DNA from: Lustribacter sp049512335 | Lineage (GTDB): Bacteria; Vulcanimicrobiota; Vulcanimicrobiia; Vulcanimicrobiales; Vulcanimicrobiaceae | Length of the DNA: 64,000 nucleotides | Direction of reading: 5' to 3' | Assembly (NCBI GenBank): GCA_049512335.1 | Contig: JBEKXE010000002.1 | Span: 6,012 to 70,011 of the forward strand | In this document: positions 27,133 through 35,457 of the stretch, in pieces | Position numbering within the stretch: position 1 is the stretch's first letter | How the letters are laid out: every line of letters starts with the position of its first letter | The notes under the pieces: model-generated | Database searches by the model: none | Told to the model about the DNA's origin: nothing | The model's input: only the letters and a program-made list of their open reading frames with translations | Position numbers and translations under genes: made by a program

Positions 27133-27206
27133 TTTCGTGCGGCCATGCTGCCGCTCGCGATTGAAAGACGGCTTACCCGGAGCGAGGCGCGATTAACCTG
27201 CGCCGG

Positions 27207-28637
27207 TCAGCAGCAGGGCGGCCCGACGGCCGTGCTCGAGGGCAATGCGGATGCGACCCGGTGCGCGGTGCGGCTCTTGAGCGTTTCGAGCGCCGCGGCG
27301 GAATAATACGTGCCGGCACGCACGACGCCGGCGATCGCGTGCAGGTTTGCAGCGCTCGCGAGCGGATTCGCGCCGAGCAGCACGAGGTCGGCGCCGGCTC
27401 CCTCCGCGACGCGGCCGAAATCGGGCCGCTTGAGAAACGCGGCGCCGTTGCGCGTCGTCATCTGCAAGATCTCGAGCGGGGTCAGGCCGGCTTGCGCGAG
27501 CAGATCGAACTCCTGATGCAGTCCGAAGCCCGCGATGCACCAGGCGGCGGAGCCGCCGGAATCGGAACCGGTCAGCATGTGCACGCCGGCGTCTTTGAGC
27601 GGGCGCACGAGCCGGAATTGCAGCGCGAGCAGTTTGGCCAGCGTTGCGCGCGCCGCCGGTTCGTGGCGCTGCGCGAAGAGTTGCGCCACATCTTCCCAGG
27701 CTTGCCGCAACGGCAGCGGGACGAATTGCAAATTCGGATCCGTGCGATAGGCTTCGTCATCCACCTTCGCCATCGTGCGCAGGCGCGTAAGCGTGGGGAC
27801 GTGCCAGGTCTCGCACGCGACGAACTGCGCGGCGAGCGCCCTACAACGCTCGGCGCTGAACGTCTCGACGACCCGTTCGTAGCGCGCGAACTCTGCCGGG
27901 CTCGTATTCAGCAGCGGATTCGCTACCGCGCGCAACGCGGCACCGGGCGGCGGCGGTCCGGCGCCCGGGCCGCCGCGTGGCGGGGCCGGTGCGATCGCGC
28001 CGCGCAACGCGGCTTCGTCGGTCGAGCACCCGAGCAACACGCTGTCTTTGGGGCCGAGGTGTTCGATCGAGCGGATTCCGGCGCGCGCGGCCGCGGCGAC
28101 GTCGACGACCGGCGGGAGATGTCCGAGAAACCGTAAGCCCAGCCGCGTGCTCTCGGCCAAGCCGGCGAAGAAGACCTCGGGCGTGACGTCGATGACCTTG
28201 ATGAAGTCCGCGCCTTGCGCCTTTTGCCGTTGGATTTCGGCGACGACCGCATCGGTCGTCGCCGCGTTCGCACCGGTCAGTATCTCGCCCGGCATCTCGA
28301 GCAGCGCGGGCGAATCGGCCGCCGGCAGCAACGTCCCCGCGTGGCGCGCGGCCAGCAGCTCGGGCGTGCCGGAGAGTTGGCGAAAGCCGGTGATGCCCAG
28401 GCTCAACATCAGCGCCATGCCGTCTTGCGGATCGGGCTGGTTGAGCGGGTGTGCGTGGAAGTCGTTGTAGCCGGGCACGACGAACGTGCCGCGCGCGTCG
28501 ACCGCGCCCTTCGCTGCGTTGCCGTGCGCGATGCGGGCGATCGTGCCGCCGGTGATGACGACGGTCAAGTCCGGCGTCAGGCTGCCGTCGTCCGTATCGA
28601 CGATCGTCACCCCGTCGAGGACGAGGTCGGCACTCAC
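27207..28637 (-). CDS. Amidohydrolase (imidazolonepropionase/prolidase-like), cytosolic
   Basis: A 476-aa amidohydrolase: N-terminal beta-sandwich with SADLVLDGVTIVDT, then VVPGYNDFHAHP with the metal-binding HAH at 61-63, FIKVIDV (candidate bridging Lys), HLPP and IEHLG histidines, and the late Asp in TGSDSGG. GTG 28637 overlaps the stop of the binding-protein gene (GTGA). There is no signal peptide, in contrast to its paralogue at 29818-31365. The usual role is hydrolysis of cyclic amides, dipeptides or N-acyl compounds. Last gene of the five-gene operon; a Pro/Gly-rich loop (about 235-255) is an insertion. Confidence 0.86.
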   Translation of the reverse strand: MSADLVLDGVTIVDTDDGSLTPDLTVVITGGTIARIAHGNAAKGAVDARGTFVVPGYNDFHAHPLNQPDPQDGMALMLSLGITGFRQLSGTPELLAARHAGTLLPAADSPALLEMPGEILTGANAATTDAVVAEIQRQKAQGADFIKVIDVTPEVFFAGLAESTRLGLRFLGHLPPVVDVAAAARAGIRSIEHLGPKDSVLLGCSTDEAALRGAIAPAPPRGGPGAGPPPPGAALRAVANPLLNTSPAEFARYERVVETFSAERCRALAAQFVACETWHVPTLTRLRTMAKVDDEAYRTDPNLQFVPLPLRQAWEDVAQLFAQRHEPAARATLAKLLALQFRLVRPLKDAGVHMLTGSDSGGSAAWCIAGFGLHQEFDLLAQAGLTPLEILQMTTRNGAAFLKRPDFGRVAEGAGADLVLLGANPLASAANLHAIAGVVRAGTYYSAAALETLKSRTAHRVASALPSSTAVGPPCC

Positions 28638-29821
28638 TTCTCGAGCGGGTCGCGGACGGCGGGGTAGGTTGCGATCGTCGTGTTCTGCAGTTGGCCGTTG
28701 ACCTTGTCGACGCGGCGGATGTAGATGTTCTGGATGCAGTCGCGCGTTTGGGGGTCGATCTGGATCGGCCCGCGGGCGCTGTCCAGCTTCATCCCGCGCA
28801 GCAGCGCCATCGTCTTCTCCGGCTCGATGTTGCCGTTTTGGGCGGCGACGAGTTTGTAGATCGCCGCCAGCGCGTCGTACGTCGCGACGGTGTAGAAGTC
28901 GGGATACTCGATCGATGCGTCGATCGCGTGCATGTCGTGGGTGACTTTCTTGTTCATCGGCGCGTCGAGCGCGGGCGAGTAGTTCATCGCCGTGTACACG
29001 CCGAGCGCGCTGTCGCCCTCGTCGGGGAAGAACTTCTCGAGCGTGAGATCGCCGGTCGCGAGAATCTTGGTCCCGGATTTGTCGCCGCCCGAGCCCTGCC
29101 ACGCCTTCAGAAACGACCGCCCCGAAACGGTGAGGAAAACAAAGACGGCCTGCGGCTTGGCGTCGCGCACGCGCTGCACGTAGGCGGCCATGTCGGTAAC
29201 GCCGAGCGGCACGCGAACCTCACCCAGAATCGTTCCGCCTTTGGCCGTGAACGCCGTGCGAAAGGTGTTGGCCGCATCGATCCCGGGCCCGAAGTCGAGC
29301 ACGAGGATGTAGGCGTTCTTGAGTTTCTGCTTCGACGCCCAATCGGCCAGCGGATAGGTCACCTGGCCGGTCGTGAAGCTGAACCGCGCGAAATACGGAT
29401 TCGGTTCGAGGATGCCGTAGCCGCCGGAATTGGTGACGAGCGTCGGCATTTTGGCCGCGGTCGTGACCTGGCCGACGGCCAACGCATTCGGCGAAAGCGT
29501 CAAACCCATCATCAGGTCGACCTTCTCGTTGACGATCAGCTCTTGCGCCAGCCGGCGCGCGTTCTCGGGGTTCGGGCCGCCGTCGTCGCGCTTGATCAGC
29601 GTGACCTTCCGTCCGGCCACCGTATCGCCGTGCTCTTTGAAGAACGCAGCGATTGCGGCTTCCAGCGGCGCGTCTTCGTCGGCGTACGGGCCCGAGAACG
29701 TGCCGAGGTAGCCAACTTTCAGCGGCGGCAGATCGGCGGCCGAGCCGCGCCGCGCGCCGAGCGCGAGTGCGGTGCTCGCGGCGCCGGCCAGCAGCGTGGA
29801 ACGCGAGAACCGCGCGTTCAC
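28634..29821 (-). CDS. LivJ-type ABC substrate-binding protein
   Basis: A 395-aa type I periplasmic binding protein. The leader RFSRSTLLAGAASTALALG (about 4-22, cleavage near GSAA) precedes the family start VGYLGTFSGPYADED. GTG 29821 overlaps the upstream amidohydrolase stop as GTGA, and its own stop overlaps the next gene's GTG the same way. It is thus translationally locked between two paralogous amidohydrolases, implying that the ligand is their substrate or product. No permease or ATPase is present. Confidence 0.88.
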   Translation of the reverse strand: MNARFSRSTLLAGAASTALALGARRGSAADLPPLKVGYLGTFSGPYADEDAPLEAAIAAFFKEHGDTVAGRKVTLIKRDDGGPNPENARRLAQELIVNEKVDLMMGLTLSPNALAVGQVTTAAKMPTLVTNSGGYGILEPNPYFARFSFTTGQVTYPLADWASKQKLKNAYILVLDFGPGIDAANTFRTAFTAKGGTILGEVRVPLGVTDMAAYVQRVRDAKPQAVFVFLTVSGRSFLKAWQGSGGDKSGTKILATGDLTLEKFFPDEGDSALGVYTAMNYSPALDAPMNKKVTHDMHAIDASIEYPDFYTVATYDALAAIYKLVAAQNGNIEPEKTMALLRGMKLDSARGPIQIDPQTRDCIQNIYIRRVDKVNGQLQNTTIATYPAVRDPLEK

Positions 29822-31365
29822 GCGCTGCAACCGCACGGCGGCAAGCCGGTGAACGCGGCAAACGTTCCGGTGGCCACCCGGCGTTCGGTTTTCTTTTTCA
29901 TGCCGTCGAGGTCGGCGGCGGAGTGGTAGACGCCGGCGCGCACGACGGCCGAGATGTTGTGCAGGTTCTGCACGCTGACCAAGGGATCGTCGGTGAGCAC
30001 TACGAGGTTGGCATCCTTTCCTTCGGCGACGCTGCCCATCGTGGACTCGCGCCCTAAGAACTGCGCTCCGTTGAGCGTCGTCATCTGCAGCACGTCGAGC
30101 GGCGCGAGCCCGGCTTCTTCGAGCAGATCGAACTCCTGATGGAGGCTGAAGCCGGGAATGACGAACCCGCCGCCGACGTCGGTGCCGGCCAGCATCTTGA
30201 CGCCCGCGGCCTTGAACGGCTTCACCAGACTCGTCTGCAACGCGAAGAGCGACTTGAGCGTCGCGCGCGCCGGCGCGGAGAGTTTCGTCGAGAACTCGCG
30301 CGAGACATCTTCCCACATCGCGCGCGTCGTCTTGGGCACGTAGCGCAGGTTGGGATCGTTCCAATACTGCTCGTCGTCGCCGAACTCCATCGTGCGGACG
30401 CGGATCAGCGTCGGGTTGAGCCACGTGCCGGTGGCGACGAAATGCGCGGCGAGATCGAGCGAGCGTGGTGCGTTGAACGTGTCGATCACGCGCTGATAGC
30501 GCACGAACTCCGCCGCAGGAGTATCGACGGTCGGGTTCGCGACCGAGCGCCGGACGTCGCTCGCGGTCATCGGGCCGCTGCGCGGCGGCGGCGGCTGGGG
30601 CGGATTCTGGGCCATGATCGCGCGGAGCGCGGCCTCGTCGGTCGAGCAGCCCAGCAGGATGCTATCGCGCGGCCCCATGTGCTCGATCGAATGCATGCCG
30701 GCGGTGGCGGCGTCGCGCACGTTCACGCTGGGCGGCAGATGGCCCAGAAAGCGCAGGCCTTGGCGCGTGCTCTCGGCCACCGCGGCGAAGAACACGTCGG
30801 GCCGCACGTCGATGACCTTGATGAAGTCGGCGCCCTGCGTTTTCTGCGCTTGCACTTCGGCGACGACGGCTTCGGGCGAGCGCGCGTTCGGACCGGCGAG
30901 CGTGTTGCCCGGCATTTCGAGCAGTTCGGGCGTCTCGACCGGCGGCAGCAGTTGCCCGCGCGAGCGGGCGGCGAGCATCTCGGGCGACGCCGCCAACTGG
31001 CGGAAACCCGTGATGCCGTTGGCGAGCATCAGGGTCAGCGCGCCTTCGGGATCGGCCATGTTCAGGGGATGCGCGTGCAAGTCGTTGTAGCCCGGCACCA
31101 CGAACGTGCCGCGCGCGTCGACCGTGCGCGCCGAGCGGTCGGCGGGGATGCTGCCCGCCGCTGCGATCCGCGCGATCTTACCGTTCGCGATCACGATCGT
31201 CATGTTGCGGCTCAGCGTGCCGTCATGCGTGTCGACGATCGTCACCCCGTTGAGCACCAGTCGCTGGTTTGCGTCGGCAGCCCCGGCCGGAACGCGCGCC
31301 GCCGCGGCGAGCAGACCGCTCGTTCCAAGAGCCAGCGCGCGACGGCGATTGGGGTGGTTATGCAT
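29818..31365 (-). CDS. Amidohydrolase, putatively exported
   Basis: A 515-aa paralogue of the protein at 27207-28637, with an N-terminal leader containing RRRALALG (7-14) followed by a hydrophobic stretch to about residue 30, suggesting Tat or Sec export. HAH lies at 97-99 in YNDLHAHPL, with FIKVIDV, HLPP, IEHMG and GTDVGGG following. ATG 31365 overlaps the preceding gene by 8 nt. Having one exported and one cytosolic copy around a periplasmic binding protein suggests stepwise extracytoplasmic then intracellular hydrolysis, or two related substrates. Confidence 0.84.
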   Translation of the reverse strand: MHNHPNRRRALALGTSGLLAAAARVPAGAADANQRLVLNGVTIVDTHDGTLSRNMTIVIANGKIARIAAAGSIPADRSARTVDARGTFVVPGYNDLHAHPLNMADPEGALTLMLANGITGFRQLAASPEMLAARSRGQLLPPVETPELLEMPGNTLAGPNARSPEAVVAEVQAQKTQGADFIKVIDVRPDVFFAAVAESTRQGLRFLGHLPPSVNVRDAATAGMHSIEHMGPRDSILLGCSTDEAALRAIMAQNPPQPPPPRSGPMTASDVRRSVANPTVDTPAAEFVRYQRVIDTFNAPRSLDLAAHFVATGTWLNPTLIRVRTMEFGDDEQYWNDPNLRYVPKTTRAMWEDVSREFSTKLSAPARATLKSLFALQTSLVKPFKAAGVKMLAGTDVGGGFVIPGFSLHQEFDLLEEAGLAPLDVLQMTTLNGAQFLGRESTMGSVAEGKDANLVVLTDDPLVSVQNLHNISAVVRAGVYHSAADLDGMKKKTERRVATGTFAAFTGLPPCGCSA

Positions 31366-31966
31366 GGGCGAAGACGTTCGTGCCGGCGAGCCACGCCGCC
31401 CCGCGCTCGAGCAACCGTTGCAACGCGTCGCCGCGCGCACCGGGCAGGTCGGTCGCGACCGTGAGCCCGAGCCGCGACTGAAAGTAGGCAAGATGGCGGT
31501 AGCCTTCCGGAAAGCGCGCCAGCAGCTCGCGATCGAGCACCGGACGTTGCCCGGGGTCGACCGCATCGGCGCGGTCCTTCTCGTAGATCGGCTGACGGAA
31601 GACCAGGCCCCAACGCTCCGCACGGCGTTCGAGAAAGTCGTAGAACCGGCCGGTGCAGACGATGTCGCACACGACGCCTTCAAGCGGACCGCGCAGCGAG
31701 ATCGTCATCTTCGTTTGCGCGACGGCGCGGTCGCCGGTCACGTCGATCGCCTGGCCGCCCAGGAAGTGGATCGCGCTCATCCCGGCCTCCATCGCTTTGC
31801 GCGACGCGGCGATGAACTCGTCGACCGGGCTCAGCGTCCAGGTCGCGGACATCACGCCGTCGTCATGCCAGAGCGTGCGAAAGCGCTCCCAGTCGCCCGC
31901 GTCGCGCCAGATCACCCAGCGTTCGATCAGGTCGCGAATGGCGGCGCAATCAGCGGCTTCGCTCAA
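31358..31966 (-). CDS. SnoaL/NTF2-like protein
   Basis: A 202-aa protein with an N-terminal SnoaL-like alpha+beta cone: AIRDLIERWVIWRDAGDWERF, then WHDDGV and later strands. Such domains act as small hydrolases/isomerases or as ring-hydroxylase beta subunits. The start is inferred as TTG 31966, with GAGGAG about 7 nt upstream, giving a 17-nt overlap with the Rieske gene; no ATG fits the alignment. Its position directly after a Rieske oxygenase suggests an accessory or beta-subunit-like role, although VanA-type oxygenases usually need no beta subunit. Confidence 0.7.
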   Translation of the reverse strand: MSEAADCAAIRDLIERWVIWRDAGDWERFRTLWHDDGVMSATWTLSPVDEFIAASRKAMEAGMSAIHFLGGQAIDVTGDRAVAQTKMTISLRGPLEGVVCDIVCTGRFYDFLERRAERWGLVFRQPIYEKDRADAVDPGQRPVLDRELLARFPEGYRHLAYFQSRLGLTVATDLPGARGDALQRLLERGAAWLAGTNVFAHA

Positions 31967-33005
31967 GCACGCGCTCCTCGTGCGCGAGCATCTTGTCGAG
32001 CACGCGCCGCATGTGCACGCGCGCGCCGTCGGCGACGATGTTGACCAAACCGTCTTCACCGCATTCGGCCAGCCGGGCTTGCTGCTCTTGGACGATCCAC
32101 TGGTCTTCCTTGAACGCCGATGCGACCTCGTCGAACATCACCTGCGTCGCCTGCGGATCGTGCGGCCGGAAGCCGTTGAGCGTCGACCAGAAGTAATGGC
32201 AGGTCGTCGCCGTTTCCGGGGTGAGCGCGTGGAAGATGCGCATCGAGAAGCCGCCGTCGCGCTTTCCCTGGTCGTACGCGCCGGTGCCGGCGTCGATCGC
32301 GCCGACCCACTGCAACACGACCGCCGGCGCGACGAACTCGAACTCTTGCCAGCGGTCGATGCGATCCGCCAACGCCGGAACGGCCTTCTTGTATGTCGGC
32401 GGTGCCGGCGAATCGAGCATCCAGCGCGTGAACTTGAGCCCCGTCTCGGTCGGCTGCGTGTCCATGATCGCGTCGACGTGGGTCTGCGGGTTACCGCCGA
32501 TCGTCGAGCCGTGCACGTACCCGAGGTGCGTGAGATCCATCAGGTTGTCGATCATCAGGTACGCGCTGCCGCGGATCGGGTACAGTGCGTGCACGTGCGG
32601 CCAGTGTTCGGGGTCGTTGTGATATGGAAAGGCGACGATCGCGGCCGGATCGGCGGCCGCCGGGTCGCCCATCCAGATCCACAGGCACGTATCTTTTTCC
32701 ACCACCGGATACGAGCGCACGCGCGCTTTGGCCGGGATGTGGACTTGGCCCGGAATGTGCACGCAGGCACCGCTGCCGTCGTAGATCATCCCGTGGTAGC
32801 CGCACTCGATCCCCGTTGCGACGCGTTGGCCGCAACTCAACGGTGCGCCGCGGTGACAACACATGTCGGCGAGCGCGGCGGCGCGGCCGTCAGCGTCGCG
32901 AAAGAGAACGATCGGCTGGTCGAGGATGCGCCGCGCCAGCGGCCGCTCCGCGACCTCTTCGGCCCAGGCCGCTACGTACCACGCATTGTTGATGAACGTC
33001 GACAT
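31950..33005 (-). CDS. Rieske [2Fe-2S] aromatic ring-hydroxylating oxygenase (VanA-like)
   Basis: A 351-aa oxygenase alpha subunit. The Rieske ligands are C49-x-H51 and C68-x2-H71 (ECGYHGM); the mononuclear iron site is in NLMDLTHLGYVHG (N154, D157, H160, H165). The overall form matches vanillate O-demethylase-type monooxygenases, which demethylate or hydroxylate aromatic acids in the cytosol. ATG 33005 has AAGGA about 10 nt upstream. No ferredoxin reductase partner is in the window. First gene of the five-gene operon; its promoter region is shared with the divergent FAD monooxygenase. Confidence 0.92.
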   Translation of the reverse strand: MSTFINNAWYVAAWAEEVAERPLARRILDQPIVLFRDADGRAAALADMCCHRGAPLSCGQRVATGIECGYHGMIYDGSGACVHIPGQVHIPAKARVRSYPVVEKDTCLWIWMGDPAAADPAAIVAFPYHNDPEHWPHVHALYPIRGSAYLMIDNLMDLTHLGYVHGSTIGGNPQTHVDAIMDTQPTETGLKFTRWMLDSPAPPTYKKAVPALADRIDRWQEFEFVAPAVVLQWVGAIDAGTGAYDQGKRDGGFSMRIFHALTPETATTCHYFWSTLNGFRPHDPQATQVMFDEVASAFKEDQWIVQEQQARLAECGEDGLVNIVADGARVHMRRVLDKMLAHEERVLERSR

Positions 33006-33029
33006 GCGAAAACATCCTTCGCGCGCGCC

Positions 33030-33057
33030 TTGACGGTCCGGAGGAAAATGGTATAGT
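33030..33057 (+). promoter_or_regulatory. Putative sigma-70 promoter for the FAD monooxygenase operon
   Basis: TTGACG at 33030-33035 and TATAGT at 33052-33057, with 16-nt spacing, face the gene starting at 33163. Both hexamers are close to consensus, which is notable in this GC-rich DNA. The -10 element overlaps an inverted repeat, so repression by a bound regulator is plausible. Confidence 0.6.
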
Positions 33058-33068
33058 ACTCATACTAT
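33053..33068. promoter_or_regulatory. Operator-like inverted repeat
   Basis: ATAGTA-CTCA-TACTAT is a perfect 6-bp inverted repeat with a 4-bp spacer. It overlaps the -10 elements of both predicted divergent promoters. The extended form GTATA-N6-ATACT-R-T (33051-33068) recurs at 36940-36957 between the MarR gene and the FAH gene, making the MarR protein the leading candidate to bind both. Confidence 0.55.
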
Positions 33069-33087
33069 TGCAGCGCGCCCCCGTCAA
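33059..33087 (-). promoter_or_regulatory. Putative sigma-70 promoter for the Rieske operon
   Basis: On the minus strand, TTGACG (33087-33082) and TATGAG (33064-33059) are separated by 17 nt and face the Rieske gene starting at 33005. The -10 is a weaker match than on the plus strand. It overlaps the same inverted repeat, so the two divergent operons could be co-repressed. Confidence 0.4.
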
Positions 33088-33162
33088 GGCTTTGGTGAGA
33101 AGAGGGACCGTTGAACCTGCAGCCCGGCGCGTGGACCTCCCTGCCGCTCCCACAAAGCTGAC

Positions 33163-34833
33163 GTGAAGCGCGAGACGACGGCGGTTGCGATCGTCGGCGG
33201 CGGGCCCGTCGGGCTGCTGCTCGCCGCGGAGCTGGGCGCGCGCGGCGTACGGGTCATGGTGCTCGGCGAGAACGCCGGCACCGCGACGCATCCCAAAGCC
33301 AACACGCACACCGCGCGCTCGATGGAGATCTATCGCCGCCACGGCATCAGCTCCGAGCTGCGCGCGCGCGGCTTGTCGCGCGGGCGGCGCACCGACGTCG
33401 CGTACTACACGCGGCTGCTCGGTCACGAGCTGCACCGCGTGGGACTGCCGACGCCGGCCGAGTCGATCGCCGAGACGCGCGAGGTTCCGACGCGCTGGCC
33501 CACCCCCGAGCCGCAATTTCGCTCGAGCCAGCTCGTCTTGGAGCCGTTGCTGCTCGAATTTGCGCAACACTATCCGAGCGTCGACGTTCGCTTCGGACAT
33601 CGCGTCGTCAAGGTCACCGACCGCGGCTCGAACGTCGTTCTCGACGTCGAGGTGACCGGGGCCGGACGAACGGCAATCGAGGCCGGCTACGCCGTCGGCT
33701 GCGACGGCGGCCGCAGTTTCATGCGGCGCGAGCTCGGGCTGCGTTTCGAAGGCGAAGGCGGGCTCTCACTCGACTTCATGGGCGGGCGGATGCAAGCCAC
33801 GTATTTCCACGCACCGGGGCTGCAGCGCCGGCTGCGTCACCCGCACGCCTGGCAGAACTGGTTCTTGCTCCCCGGTTTGCGCGCGTTGATGCTCACGCTC
33901 GACGCCGAGAACGACCTCTACCTCTTGCACTATCAGCCCCCGCCGGACGCGAGCGCGGCGAAAAGCTTCGCCGACGTTCTCGACGCCGTCGTCGGTGCGC
34001 CGGTCGAAGCCGAGGTGATCTCCGCCGCCGAGTGGCGGGCCGGCGTGAGCCTCGTCGCCGAGCACTTTCGCAGCGGCCGGTGTTTTCTGGCCGGCGATGC
34101 GGCGCATCTGTTCACGCCGACCGGCGGCTTCGGGCTGAACACCGGTATCGAAGACGCGTGCAATCTCGGCTGGAAGCTGGCGGCCGTGCTCGCCGGCTGG
34201 GCGCCCGAAGCGCTGCTCGACACCTATGAAGCCGAACGCAAACCGGTGGCGGAACGCAACACGAACTACGCCTTGACCCTCGCGCGGCGCAACGGGGAGT
34301 GTCCGGTGGATCCGGCAATCGAAGACGACGGTCCGGCCGGCGAGCGGGCGCGTGCGGCGGCGCAACGGCACCTGGCCGCCTACGCCCGCTGGGAGTACGA
34401 CACGCCGGGGATCCAGCTCGGCGTCAGCTATCGCGGCTCGCCCGCCGTCGTCGACGACGGCTCGCCGGCCGTTCCCGATTCGCCGACCGAGTACGTGCCC
34501 AACGCCGTGCCGGGCAGCCGGCTGCCGAACGTTTGGCTGCCGGGCGGTGAGCCGCTCTACGACCGGCTCGGTTTCGGCTTCACCCTGATCGGCCTCGGTC
34601 CGATGCGCGCGGTGCACGCCTGGCGCAGCGCCGCCGCCGAGCGCGGCATCCCGCTCGCGATCCTCGACCTCGCCGCATCGAGGGAGTTGCGCGCGCTCGT
34701 GCAAGCCGACTGGATCCTCGTGCGCCCCGATCTGCACGTCGCCTGGCGCGGCGACGCCGCCGATCCCGGCGCCATCCTCGACACCGTCACCGCCCGGACG
34801 ACCGCCCGCATCCAAGAACCCGCCAGAGCGTAA
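33163..34833 (+). CDS. FAD-dependent aromatic monooxygenase (PheA/MhpA-type)
   Basis: A 556-aa class A flavoprotein hydroxylase: dinucleotide loop GGGPVG at 12-17, and the second FAD motif FLAGDAAHLFTPTGGFGLN at about 309-327. A thioredoxin-like C-terminal region follows, as in phenol hydroxylases and polyketide hydroxylases. It inserts one oxygen into a phenolic ring using NAD(P)H. GTG 33163 gives the correct N-terminus; no strong Shine-Dalgarno is visible. It heads an operon with a VOC dioxygenase and an alpha/beta hydrolase, which together resemble a hydroxylation, ring-cleavage and hydrolysis series. Confidence 0.9.
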   Translation: MKRETTAVAIVGGGPVGLLLAAELGARGVRVMVLGENAGTATHPKANTHTARSMEIYRRHGISSELRARGLSRGRRTDVAYYTRLLGHELHRVGLPTPAESIAETREVPTRWPTPEPQFRSSQLVLEPLLLEFAQHYPSVDVRFGHRVVKVTDRGSNVVLDVEVTGAGRTAIEAGYAVGCDGGRSFMRRELGLRFEGEGGLSLDFMGGRMQATYFHAPGLQRRLRHPHAWQNWFLLPGLRALMLTLDAENDLYLLHYQPPPDASAAKSFADVLDAVVGAPVEAEVISAAEWRAGVSLVAEHFRSGRCFLAGDAAHLFTPTGGFGLNTGIEDACNLGWKLAAVLAGWAPEALLDTYEAERKPVAERNTNYALTLARRNGECPVDPAIEDDGPAGERARAAAQRHLAAYARWEYDTPGIQLGVSYRGSPAVVDDGSPAVPDSPTEYVPNAVPGSRLPNVWLPGGEPLYDRLGFGFTLIGLGPMRAVHAWRSAAAERGIPLAILDLAASRELRALVQADWILVRPDLHVAWRGDAADPGAILDTVTARTTARIQEPARA

Positions 34834-34846
34834 GGAGAGCACCGCC

Positions 34847-35452
34847 GTGACCGCAGCCGTAGAGAAGAAGACCGCCCCCAATCTCAAGTTCAGCCACATG
34901 GGAATCAGCGTCAAAGACATCGCGAAGATGGAAGCGTTTTACACGCGCGCGCTCGGCTTCACCGTCACCGATCGCGGCGAAGCTGCCGGCCTGCAAATCG
35001 TGTTCCTCTCGCGCGATCCGTTCGACCATCATCAGATCGTGCTGGCGACCGGACGCCCGGACAATCTGCCGGCCAACACCGCGCACCCGCAGTTCGGCCC
35101 CAGCATCAACCAGATCTCGTTCAAGCTGGGCTCGCTCGACGACTTGCGTGACGTTCACGAGCGCTTGCAGGCCGAAGGCGGAACCGACATCTTTCCGGCC
35201 AATCACGGCATCGCGTGGAGTATCTATGCGCACGATCCCGAGGGCAACAACCTCGAGTTCTTCGTCGATACGGACTGGTACATCAAGCAGCCGTTCCTGA
35301 TCCCGCTCGACCTCACGAAGAGCGATGCCGAGCTGGCCAAAGAGACGCATGCGATGTGCGAACAGAGCGAAGGCTACGAACCCTACTCCGCGTGGCGCGC
35401 ACGCATCGCCAAGAAAATGACGCAGTTCGTCGACCCGGCCGCGGGACGCTGA
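34847..35452 (+). CDS. VOC family protein, extradiol dioxygenase-like
   Basis: A 201-aa vicinal-oxygen-chelate protein. Candidate metal ligands are H17 (FSHMGISV), H61 or H62 (FDHHQIVL) and E137 (NNLEFF), the His-His-Glu set of type I extradiol dioxygenases. A C-terminal tail (about 150-201) extends past the single domain pair. GTG 34847 is preceded by AAGGAGA. Ring cleavage of the catechol made by the upstream monooxygenase is the natural inference; glyoxalase-like chemistry cannot be excluded. Confidence 0.82.
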   Translation: MTAAVEKKTAPNLKFSHMGISVKDIAKMEAFYTRALGFTVTDRGEAAGLQIVFLSRDPFDHHQIVLATGRPDNLPANTAHPQFGPSINQISFKLGSLDDLRDVHERLQAEGGTDIFPANHGIAWSIYAHDPEGNNLEFFVDTDWYIKQPFLIPLDLTKSDAELAKETHAMCEQSEGYEPYSAWRARIAKKMTQFVDPAAGR

Positions 35453-35457
35453 CCCGC

